Source of the DNA: an uncultured Prevotella sp. | GTDB lineage: Bacteria; Bacteroidota; Bacteroidia; Bacteroidales; Bacteroidaceae | Assembly (NCBI GenBank): GCA_946548065.1 | Contig: CAMNPM010000001.1 | Location: 53,533 to 117,532, forward strand | Direction of reading: 5' to 3' | Length of the DNA: 64,000 nucleotides | In this document: positions 54,801-62,800 of the stretch, one piece after another | Position numbering within the stretch: position 1 is the first letter of the stretch | Layout: every line of letters starts with the position of its first letter | Made by a program: the position numbers and the translations under genes | The notes under the pieces: model-generated | What the model saw: the letters and a program-made list of their open reading frames with translations, nothing else | What the model was told of the DNA's origin: nothing | Databases searched by the model: none

Positions 54801-56159
54801 TTTGTCGAAGGCAACGCCGTAGTTGCCGATGGCATAGAGCTGTCCGCTCTTGGAGACATACCAGCCCACGCGCTGGTGCATGATGGCCACAAGGTTATGG
54901 GCTTTTTCAGGGCGATTGGGCTTCTGGAATCCCTCTGGCACCTTGACCTCTGGAAACAGAATCTCTGGTTCGGTCCAACTATAGCCATCCTTCGAAGTCT
55001 GCAGCATGGTGCGCGAGGGTGGGACATGCTCGTCGGAGGGGTCGCACAGGTAATGCAGATAGAACTGCTGATTCCAATAGGCCATCATGGGCTGGTGGTT
55101 ATAGGTCCATCCGTCGTTGTTAGCCTTGGTAGGATGTTCGCGGTTGGCACGCAGCAGCTGGATGTTGTGTACTCCCACCACGGGCGACAGTCCTCCGTCA
55201 TGGCGCTCAGGGTTGCTCAACGTACTGCCGGTATAGTGTATGCGGTCTTGGGCGTGCAGCAGGTTGTATACCAACTGCTCTGGTGCGCGGAAGATGGTGC
55301 CGTGCTTATGCAGCACAGGAACTTTTACTTTCTTGGACACATCCTCGAACTGAACAAAGTCTTTGGTGAAATGGGCTCCGAAGTCTTTCAGCTGGTAGCG
55401 GTCATAATAGATGAGCCAACCGGCAGCCACCTTACATGTAGTGGGGCCTTCCATCATCTTGCCGGTAAAAGGTTCTGAAGCCTTCGACCACGGGCCGTAG
55501 GGCGACTTGCTGTAGGCTACCTTGATGTCGCGCTCAGGACGGGTGTTGTCCTTCAGCACCATGACATAGTCGCGCTTGCCTCGCTTGACCAGCGTAGCAT
55601 CAATGCACGAGAAGCCAGGGTCTATCATCAGCTTCGTGGGAGCGAAGGTCTTGAAGTCCTTTGTCGTGGTATAGTAGAGACGGTGGTTGTTCTTATGCTC
55701 CTCCTGTCCGTCGGGGAACTTACCGGGAATGCACGAGGCCCAGATGATGACGGCCTGTTGGCGCTCATCGTCCCAGAAGAGTTCCGGAGCCCAGACATTA
55801 ACGGTCTGCGGGTCGGTCATCACCTCTATGAAGCATTGCTCCGACCAGTGCTTCAGGTCCTTGGAGCAGGCATAGCCAAAGCCCCGGTCACCACGCCACG
55901 AGCTGGTCCATACCAAATGGAACATCCCATCTGGCGTACGGATGATACTGGGGTCGCGCATCACCCGCTGCACACCTACCTCTGGCTTGAGCCACGTTCC
56001 AGGGATGCTGTCCCACTGCCAGCCGTCGTAGCTGTAGATGAAACGGAGGCCGTCGGTGGCAGGCTCATGGAACGAGGTGGAAACATACACTTCACGCTGG
56101 GCCGAGGCGGTGAGCATCAGTGTCAGCAGAAAGAAAAAAGAACAAAAACGTTTTACCAT
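51888..56159 (-). CDS. Three-module glycosidase: GH43-like, GH143-like and GH142-like
   Basis: 1423 residues with a signal peptide (MLTASAQ, residue 21). Residues 22-300 form a GH43-like propeller with Asp69 (MRDPSI), Asp187 (CIDATL) and Glu237 (MMEGPT). About 303-730 is a second, sialidase-like propeller (SISDDGGQTW, MRYGGNYKSFGPQY), then a concanavalin-like domain (735-875) and an (alpha/alpha)6 domain to the end (VGKCEWDGAVWPFATSQT, GYWLKGDQERSRYYNHSTF). The last two catalytic parts resemble the GH143-GH142 order described for BT1020 of Bacteroides thetaiotaomicron, which acts on rhamnogalacturonan-II; this is from memory, and the extra GH43-like front module is notable. The start at 56159 is the one preceding the signal peptide. 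First gene of the operon. Confidence 0.75.
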   Translation of the reverse strand: MVKRFCSFFFLLTLMLTASAQREVYVSTSFHEPATDGLRFIYSYDGWQWDSIPGTWLKPEVGVQRVMRDPSIIRTPDGMFHLVWTSSWRGDRGFGYACSKDLKHWSEQCFIEVMTDPQTVNVWAPELFWDDERQQAVIIWASCIPGKFPDGQEEHKNNHRLYYTTTKDFKTFAPTKLMIDPGFSCIDATLVKRGKRDYVMVLKDNTRPERDIKVAYSKSPYGPWSKASEPFTGKMMEGPTTCKVAAGWLIYYDRYQLKDFGAHFTKDFVQFEDVSKKVKVPVLHKHGTIFRAPEQLVYNLLHAQDRIHYTGSTLSNPERHDGGLSPVVGVHNIQLLRANREHPTKANNDGWTYNHQPMMAYWNQQFYLHYLCDPSDEHVPPSRTMLQTSKDGYSWTEPEILFPEVKVPEGFQKPNRPEKAHNLVAIMHQRVGWYVSKSGQLYAIGNYGVAFDKKDDPNDGNGMGRVIREVKKDGTFGPIYFIYLNASYASYTSRTSVTSRTSKTSLAFPYYTKADKATRQACEEILANPRYRMQWVEEADRNDPLIPLHKEYKAYCDYTLPDGRIASLWKHALTSISDDGGQTWAQPVSRAQGFVNSNAKIWGQRLSDGTYATVYNPSEYRWPLAISLSKDGLEYTTLNLVQGEVPPMRYGGNYKSFGPQYVRGIQEGNGVPKDSDLWVAYSMNKEDMWVAHIPVPVQTEAHSHADGHEFTATTVVDGFPAGTLSALTAWNLYSPVYAPVSLKDGWLTMSDSDPFDYARVERKIPATKELEVEFALKARQNDKGLLQIEFLDEHGTACSRIELTADGIIRCKGGARYANIGKYTADEELRMKCVLSVSRRLIEVYVNGKKAGQRMFFAPVESIERVMFRTGARRTFPDIDTPADWDGVLPGAGERDPEASFAIARFKTAPSTSTVASGLRAGTPAFLHYDSYKHYVDYFNTMEPEGIRQAIPNEQAWQWMKENAPLFECSQQDFEEMWYFRWWTLRKHLKQTPVGYAMTEFLVNRSYADQYNLISSGVGHHILESRWLRNPVYLDQAMNTWYKGNNGQPMKKLCNYSSWIAHSLWQRYLVDGRKDWIVAMLPSLEWEYQHWEDTHTRIVQGHQMYWQADVQDAMEETISGGRKKKYLRPSINSYMYGNAMAIGHISALAGLPSKSTAYFDKAATLRESAHELLWNEQHTFFETHRVDSSANVREAIGFMPWYTHMAKDDPRYGVAWLQAADPQGFSAPYGQTTAERRHPLFRTHGVGKCEWDGAVWPFATSQTLTALANYANDYPVSGDVVARTLPLDSLFFAEMEKYMQSQHMRGKPYIGEYLDETTGYWLKGDQERSRYYNHSTFNDLVITGLCGLRPQEDNSLVVNPLLPADKWSYFCLDNVLYHGHTLTILWDRDGSRYHVGKGLRVYVDGQLKGHHDTLDRLTIPNAL
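54645..54707. repeat. Seven tandem 9-bp repeats inside the three-module glycosidase
   Basis: Units of (A/G)CTAG(T/C)NNN. On the coding strand they give seven three-residue repeats of X-(A/T)-S type (residues about 485-505) within the second propeller region. Confidence 0.9.
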
Positions 56160-56191
56160 GTTACACACATTATTTATAATAAGACGAAAAA

Positions 56192-56223
56192 TTTGGCAGT
56201 TTGTAACTAAATATGTACCTTTG
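56192..56223 (+). promoter_or_regulatory. Promoter of the GH127 gene
   Basis: TTTG (56192-56195), 20 nt, then TACCTTTG (56216-56223): a complete Bacteroidota -33/-7 pair, 29 nt before the ATG. Confidence 0.7.
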
Positions 56224-56252
56224 CAAGGCAAAAGCTCAAAACCCTAAATAAA

Positions 56253-58310
56253 ATGAAAAAACGACTGACAACTATCGTGCTAGGCCTGGTTATGGGCTTG
56301 TCCATGCAGGCACAGCAGAACGCCAACGGCTATCCTATCACACAGGTGCCGTTTACGGCAGTTAAAATCACCCCCAACACATTCTGGGGCGACCGCATCC
56401 ATGCCGCCCGTGAGGTTACCATCCCGCTGGCATTCCAGAAGTGCGAGGAGACCCACCGTTACGAGAATTTCAATATGGCGGCCTATACGCTCCAGCATCC
56501 TGGACACGCTAAGCTGCAAACCCCTGAATGGGATGTCTCGAAGTTTATGGGCTTCTCGTTCGATGATACTGATGTCTACAAGACCATCGAGGGTGCCAGC
56601 TATGTGCTGCAGACCTATCCCGACAAGAAGCTGACAGCTTACATCGACTCCGTGCTCGACATCGTGGCTGCTGCTCAGGAGCCTGACGGCTACCTCTATA
56701 CCGCCCGTACCATCAACCCGGAGCATCCGCACCACTGGGCCGGTAAGAAACGCTGGGAGACAGAGGACTTCCTGAGCCACGAGCTTTACAACCTGGGACA
56801 CATGGTGGATGCTGCCTGCGCCCACTATCAAGCTACGGGAAGTGACAAGTTCCTGAACATTGCCAAGCGCTATGCCGACTGCGTCGTCAAGGAGGTAGGA
56901 GCCAAGCCCGGACAGGCTTGCATCGTTCCTGGACACCAGATTGCCGAGATGGCTCTGGCCCGTCTCTATGTGTTGACAGGTGAGAAGAAGTATCTGGACG
57001 AGGCCAAGTTCCTGCTTGACTATCGCGGCAAGACCGGTCGACGCGACATCTATTCACAGAGCGACAAGCCCGTGACCGAGCAGACGGAGGCCTGGGGACA
57101 CGCCGTCCGTGCCGGATATATGTATGCCGGTATGGCTGATGTGGCTGCCCTGACAGGCGACTCAGCTTATATCAAGGCTATTGATGCCATCTACCAGAAT
57201 ATCGTCTCGAAGAAATACTACATCACCGGTGGTGTGGGAGCCCGTCATGAGGGCGAGGCCTTCGGTGCCGACTACGAGCTGCCCAACCTGACCAGCTATA
57301 ACGAGACGTGTGCCGCCATCTCAATGGTATACCTCTTCCACCGCATGTTCCTGCTGCACGGCGATGCCAAATACATCGACTGCTTGGAGCGCACCTTGTA
57401 TAATGGTGTCATCAGTGGCATGAGCGTCGACGGTGGCCGTTTCTTCTATCCCAACCCCCTGGCTGCCGACGGCAAGTATGCCTTCAATGCCGACAACACG
57501 AAGGAGCGCCAGCCTTGGTTCGGCTGCGCCTGCTGTCCCTCCAATCTCTGCCGGTTCATTCCCTCGTTCCCAGGGTATATGTATGCCGTCAAGAATTGTA
57601 GCCTCTATGTCAACCTGTTTGCCAGCAACACAGCCACTATCCAGGTAGAGGGCAAGAATGTCGTATTGGAGCAGCAGACCAATTATCCTTGGGACGGCGA
57701 CATCACGCTTACCGTCAAACAGAACAAGGCCAAGGCTTTCAACATGATGGTTCGCATTCCCGGCTGGGTCGACCGCAGCCCTGTGCCCAGCGACCTCTAC
57801 CGTTTCAGCGACGACGTGCTGGGCAGCTACAGCGTGAAGGTGAACGGCCAGGAGGTAAAGGCAGAGCGCACCAAGGGTTACCTCAACATCAACCGCCAGT
57901 GGAAGAAGGGCGATGTGGTGACCATCCATTTCGACATGCCCGTGCGCACCGTAAAGGCTAACGGCCATGTTGCTGCCGACCGCGGGCGCATTGCCGTAGA
58001 GCGCGGGCCACTGGTCTACTGTGCTGAGGGTGCCGACAATCAGGACTTCAGCATCTTCAACTTCCTGATGCCCCGTCAGCCCCGCTTCACCGTTGCCGAC
58101 CAGACCATTACCGCTACGCAGAGCAACATGACGTTCAGTGTCAAGGGCATCACCGTAGAAGGACAGGCCATCGACATCAATCCACAGGGCGAAGCCAGCG
58201 TTAAGCCGGCCCGGCTGAAAATGATTCCCTACTATGCCTGGAACCATCGCGGCATAGGACTGATGGAAGTATGGATGCCACAGAGCATCGGAGCTGTGGG
58301 CAACTACTAA
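56253..58310 (+). CDS. GH127 family glycosidase (beta-L-arabinofuranosidase type)
   Basis: 685 residues with a signal peptide (MGLSMQAQ, residue 21). The (alpha/alpha)6 domain has the family segments EGASYVLQTYPDKKL, PDGYLYTARTINPEHP, ELYNLGHMVDAACAHY and GGVGARHEGEAFG. The zinc/nucleophile cysteines are Cys425, Cys427 and Cys428 in GCACCPSN. GH127 members act on beta-L-arabinofuranosides, and in Bacteroides one acts on aceric acid of rhamnogalacturonan-II. It is divergent from the three-module glycosidase. Confidence 0.93.
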   Translation: MKKRLTTIVLGLVMGLSMQAQQNANGYPITQVPFTAVKITPNTFWGDRIHAAREVTIPLAFQKCEETHRYENFNMAAYTLQHPGHAKLQTPEWDVSKFMGFSFDDTDVYKTIEGASYVLQTYPDKKLTAYIDSVLDIVAAAQEPDGYLYTARTINPEHPHHWAGKKRWETEDFLSHELYNLGHMVDAACAHYQATGSDKFLNIAKRYADCVVKEVGAKPGQACIVPGHQIAEMALARLYVLTGEKKYLDEAKFLLDYRGKTGRRDIYSQSDKPVTEQTEAWGHAVRAGYMYAGMADVAALTGDSAYIKAIDAIYQNIVSKKYYITGGVGARHEGEAFGADYELPNLTSYNETCAAISMVYLFHRMFLLHGDAKYIDCLERTLYNGVISGMSVDGGRFFYPNPLAADGKYAFNADNTKERQPWFGCACCPSNLCRFIPSFPGYMYAVKNCSLYVNLFASNTATIQVEGKNVVLEQQTNYPWDGDITLTVKQNKAKAFNMMVRIPGWVDRSPVPSDLYRFSDDVLGSYSVKVNGQEVKAERTKGYLNINRQWKKGDVVTIHFDMPVRTVKANGHVAADRGRIAVERGPLVYCAEGADNQDFSIFNFLMPRQPRFTVADQTITATQSNMTFSVKGITVEGQAIDINPQGEASVKPARLKMIPYYAWNHRGIGLMEVWMPQSIGAVGNY

Positions 58311-58359
58311 TCGCACTTAGAGCTTGGCAGCTCATAGTGCAAAAAGAAAGAATATAATC

Positions 58360-59604
58360 ATGTACGATATCAACAAGGTACGCGAGGACTTCCCCATCCT
58401 GTCGCGGCAGGTGTACGGCAAGCCCTTGGTCTATTTAGACAATGCCGCCACCACGCAGAAGCCACTCTGTGTGTTGGATGCTATGCGTGAGGAATATCTG
58501 AATGTGAACGCCAACGTGCATCGTGGCGTTCACTACCTTAGCCAGCAGGCCACCGACCTGCATGAGGCAGCACGCGAGAAGGTACGGCAGTTTATTAATG
58601 CACGGAAGACGGAGGAGATAGTCTTCACCCGTGGCACCACCGAGGCCATCAACCTCATTGCCTCCTCGTTCTGCGACTCACAGATGCAGGCAGGCGACGA
58701 GGTGCTGGTGAGCGATATGGAGCACCACTCCAATATCGTACCCTGGCAGTTGCAGGCCCGGCGTAAGGGTATTGTGGTCCGTCATCTCCCCATCACCGAC
58801 GACGGCTTGCTATGCCTCGACGGCCTGGAGGAGTATCTCACTGAGAAGACCAAGCTCATCAGCATCGCCCATGTCAGTAATGTGCTGGGTACGGTCAACG
58901 ACATCCAGCGCATCGTGAGCATCGCCCATAGTCACGACATCCCCGTGATGGTGGATGCCGCCCAGAGTGCGCCCCACATGCAGATTGACGTGCAACAGCT
59001 CGACTGCGACTTCATGGCCTTCAGCGGCCATAAGATGTACGGACCCACGGGCATTGGCGTGCTCTATGGCAAGGAGCAGTGGCTCGACAGGCTCCCTCCC
59101 TATCAGGGTGGCGGTGAGATGATAGACAAGGTGTCGTGGGAGCGTACCACCTTCGAGCGGCTGCCCTTTAAGTTCGAGGCTGGCACACCCGACTATGTGG
59201 CCACCCACGGACTGGCTACAGCCATCGACTACCTGAACACGGTGGGACTCGACAACATCGAAGCCCACGAACAAGCACTCACCCGCTACTGTCTACAGCA
59301 GCTCCAGACTATCGATGGAATGAGGCTTTTTGGGCCTAAGCTCTCCCCTGACCATTCCTCTCCTGCCTCCGGCAACAAAGACGCTGTCGTGTCGTTCCTC
59401 GTGGGCGACATCCACCATCTGGACTTAGGCACACTGCTCGACCGTCTGGGCATTGCCGTCCGCACGGGACACCACTGCGCCCAGCCCCTGATGGACCGCC
59501 TGGGCATCAGCGGAACCGTAAGAGCATCGTTTGCGCTCTACAACACCAAAGAGGAAATAGACGCCCTCGTGGCAGGCATACGCCGCGTCAGCCAAATGTT
59601 CTAA
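58360..59604 (+). CDS. sufS: Cysteine desulfurase
   Basis: 414 residues, PLP-dependent SufS/CsdA class. YLDNAATTQKP at the N-terminus, EHHSNIVPWQ, VDAAQSAPHM, PLP lysine Lys225 in SGHKMYGPTG, and catalytic Cys373 in RTGHHCAQP. It supplies sulfur for Fe-S clusters. No other suf gene is adjacent. The ATG at 58360 is preferred to a TTG 36 nt earlier. A short Ser/Pro-rich stretch near residues 328-340 looks like an insertion. Confidence 0.94.
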   Translation: MYDINKVREDFPILSRQVYGKPLVYLDNAATTQKPLCVLDAMREEYLNVNANVHRGVHYLSQQATDLHEAAREKVRQFINARKTEEIVFTRGTTEAINLIASSFCDSQMQAGDEVLVSDMEHHSNIVPWQLQARRKGIVVRHLPITDDGLLCLDGLEEYLTEKTKLISIAHVSNVLGTVNDIQRIVSIAHSHDIPVMVDAAQSAPHMQIDVQQLDCDFMAFSGHKMYGPTGIGVLYGKEQWLDRLPPYQGGGEMIDKVSWERTTFERLPFKFEAGTPDYVATHGLATAIDYLNTVGLDNIEAHEQALTRYCLQQLQTIDGMRLFGPKLSPDHSSPASGNKDAVVSFLVGDIHHLDLGTLLDRLGIAVRTGHHCAQPLMDRLGISGTVRASFALYNTKEEIDALVAGIRRVSQMF

Positions 59605-59648
59605 TAGATAACAAAACAAATTACAAGAATATTGAGAAAGTTAAAATT

Positions 59649-59810
59649 ATGGATGCCCATAGTCATCTCGGCACATACAACTTCGTGGGCAGCCGCATCG
59701 ACGGCTATGAGCAACCGACGGCATTGCTGACCAAGCAGGCCGCCAAGGCCCTGAAAGCAGTGAGCGACGACGTCATGGCCTTCCTGGCTACTGCACCTCC
59801 AGTTCCTTGA
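59649..59810 (+). pseudogene. Truncated remnant of an M15 D-Ala-D-Ala dipeptidase-like gene
   Basis: A 53-codon frame. Its start, AHSHLGTYNFVGSRIDGYE then LLTKQAAKALKAVSDDV, reads like the N-terminus of VanX/DdpX-type M15 dipeptidases (NNFVGxxIDGY, A-x-x-ALKKV). The catalytic His/Asp motifs, which lie further downstream in such enzymes, are absent: the frame runs into the end of the next gene on the other strand. The family call is from memory of the conserved start only. Confidence 0.45.
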
Positions 59811-62800
59811 ACTCCACTTTGTCGGTATAGATGCGCAGCGTATAGGTGCCTGCATTGATCTGTGTGCCGGTAGTGGTGGAAAGCATCTTGAACTTAGGCG
59901 GCGTGGGCGGGAAGGTCACGTCTCGCTCTACCAGTACAGCTTTCTTCGAGTCGGTGATGGTCATGCGGGCGGTGACGGGATTGCCGGTGGTGTTCTTATA
60001 GCGGAAGCGGAGGGCATACTCCTGGCCCAGTCCGGGGGTGATGACGAAGGTGGTCGACGGCGCCCCTTGGGCCTTGCCCTTCTGTGGCACCGGCTGGTAG
60101 ACGGAGGCCGGACGGGCTTCAGTGTCTGTGGGGAGCTCGGCCTTGGGCAGACGGGCAATGGTGTCGGTGTCGAGGGCATGCCAGTATGGTGTGGCTGCCG
60201 GGCTGAGGGCAACGGGGGCTGCCGGGTCTGGTGTCGTTGTAGATGCCGGGAGGTGGTCTTTCGTTGCTACGGCGATGCCGCAGATGACGGCCTGGCCGGC
60301 TTTCACCTCTGGGAAGGAGATGTGCAGGCGACCGTTCACGGCTTTGGCGGTGACGACGCGCTTCAGCGAACCGCAGTAGCCGGCCTCGGCCCAGGGGTCA
60401 AGGTCGTCGACGACGGTCTGGCCGTTGACGGCGACATCGAAGATGCGCAAACCTTCATAGTCGGCCGACTCGGAAGCATCTCTTCCGTGCCAGGGTTCCA
60501 CGAAATATAGTTCTACCCGGTATTCGCCGTTGGCGACGGGCAGGTCGTACCACAGGCGGTGTCGACCGAAGCGGAAGAACTGGAACAGCTCGTCGCTCTT
60601 GGTGCCGCGGATGTCTGTGCTGATGTGGCGTTGGCTGGCCTGGAAAGCATGAATACCCTCGAAGTCCTGTCCCCAGGAGTGGCTGATGATGCTGTCGTCG
60701 GCCTGCCATTGCTGGCCGTACTCGTCGCGGAAGGCATCGCCGCCGCAGTTGATGCGATAGAGGTAGTGGTAGCCGTCGGCGGCTTTCAGGAGGTCGCGGT
60801 TGCGGTCGGCGGGGGTGGGTAATGTGGGAGTGCCCGACGGATAACCGTCGGGAACGGGGGCTGCTGAGGCGGCAGCGGCGGGCTGGGCATAGCGGTGGCG
60901 ATACATGTAGTAGGCGGGGGTGGGCTCCTCCCAGGTGGTGACGAGGCCCTTGTAGTTGATGGGTCCTATCTTGTCGATGCGGCGCAGGGCTCCGTCGGGC
61001 TGTACGCGGCCGGGATTGTCGTGGGAGTTGAAAATCCACTGGAAGTGGCCGCAGACGCCTTGGTGGTCCGATGGAGAACCATCGGATACAGCGGCATGGG
61101 GAACGGTATCGGCGTAGGCCTTTTCTGCCAGGCGGGCCTTGGTCTCGAGGAGGGCGGTGAAGCTTTCTTCGCTGTACTTGGCGTCGCCATGCAGGTCGAT
61201 GGTTCGCCAGGCACCGTATTCGCCATTGAGCAGCTGCTCGGGCTGCGCGAGCTCGTGGTGGTAGTTGTCGGCCGTGCCGCCGTAGGTGCCGCTCCAGTTC
61301 TGGATGACGTTCCAGTCGGTGCCCTCGCCGCCGTTGCAGGTGGTGATGGCGCGCTGGTCGCGGCAGGTGGGGTCGAGGCTGCGGATGATGTCGGAGCACT
61401 CCTGGGCGAAGTCCTTGGGCAGCACACTCTCGTTCTGCAGTCCCCAGAGGATGACGGAGGGCGAGTTGCGGCGCTCCTTGATCCAGCGCACGAGCAGTCG
61501 CTTGAAGGTGTCGCGGAACTCGGGGGTGTCGTACCAGATGTGTGCCGAATACTGGCTCCAGAAGAGCATGCCCTGCTCGTCGAACAGCTGCTGATAGAGC
61601 AGGTTGTGGGGCTGGTGGGCCTCGCGGAAGGCATTGAAGCCGGCATTCCTGATTTGCTTCACGCGGGAGCGGATTTGCTCTGGGGTGAAGGCGTGGCTCT
61701 GGCCCAGCAGGTGCTCATACTCGCAGGTGCCGTTGATGAACACGGGCTGTCCGTTGAGGTAGAAGCGGTGGTCATCTTCCAGCGTAGAAGCACCGGGCAC
61801 TGCTGCTGCCCGATGTACGGGCCATGAGATGCTGCGGATGCCGAAGGGTGTGCGCACCTCGTCGGTGGTCTTGCCGTCGCGCTTGAGCATGGTGGCGAGG
61901 GTGTAGAGGTAGGGGTCGCTGATGCTCCAGCGGTGGGCGTCGGCGATGGCCTCGGCATGGCGGAGCACACGGGTCTGGCCGGCCTGCAGGGTGACGGGCT
62001 GGGCATGTCGGAACACCTGCTTGCCGCTGGCCAGGGTGAACTTGCTCACCAGCTCGAGGGTCTGCGCCTCCTTGGTGTAGTTGCGTATCTCGGTCTCTAT
62101 GAATACGCTGTCGCAGGCGGCATTGTTCCAGATGTGTACGCCGAAGGGCTCGATGCGCACCTCGTCGGTCTCGATGAGGCTGACGGGCCTGAAGATGCCG
62201 AAGGGCTGGCTGCCCTCTGAGAATCCCCACTCCGAGGAGCATCCTCCGCATACCCAGGGCGAGGCGGTCTGCATGGCGGGATGGTCTACGTCGACCTTCA
62301 GCTGGTTTGCGCCGTCAAGCAGATGGTCGGTGACGTCGAGGGTCCAGACGGTGCGGCCTACGAGCTCGCGGGGATACTGGTGGCCGTTGAGGGTGACGGT
62401 GGCATAGGTGCCTACGCCCTCGAACTGGAGGAAGTAGCGCTTGCCCTGCTGCTTGGTGGTGGTGAATACCTTATTATATATGGCCGAGCCGTGCAGGTTG
62501 CCGTGGCGCAGCTGGCGGTAGCCGTAGTAGTCGTCGAAGTTGTGGGGGAGGTTGATGCTCACGGGCGAACCGTGAGCCACACGGCGCTGGGCCGTCCAGC
62601 CGTTGTTGAGCGGGGTGACGGTGCGGCGGCCCTTGGGCTCCGGGGCGGGGAAGCGGACCTCTGAGCGGCCCATGGGCACGCTGGTGGCCACGGCGATGCC
62701 GCGCTGCTGGTCGTTGTTGACGGCACAGTAGAAGTGGTAGACCACGCCGTTGTGCTTCACCACGTAGCTCTTGTGGGCGAACAGCTCGTCGTAGGGCTTC

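Noticed and set aside
60895..61827. 310-codon plus-strand frame opposite the GH2 domain
   Set aside because: Shadow of the GH2 coding sequence; Gly/Val/Ala-rich with no domain.
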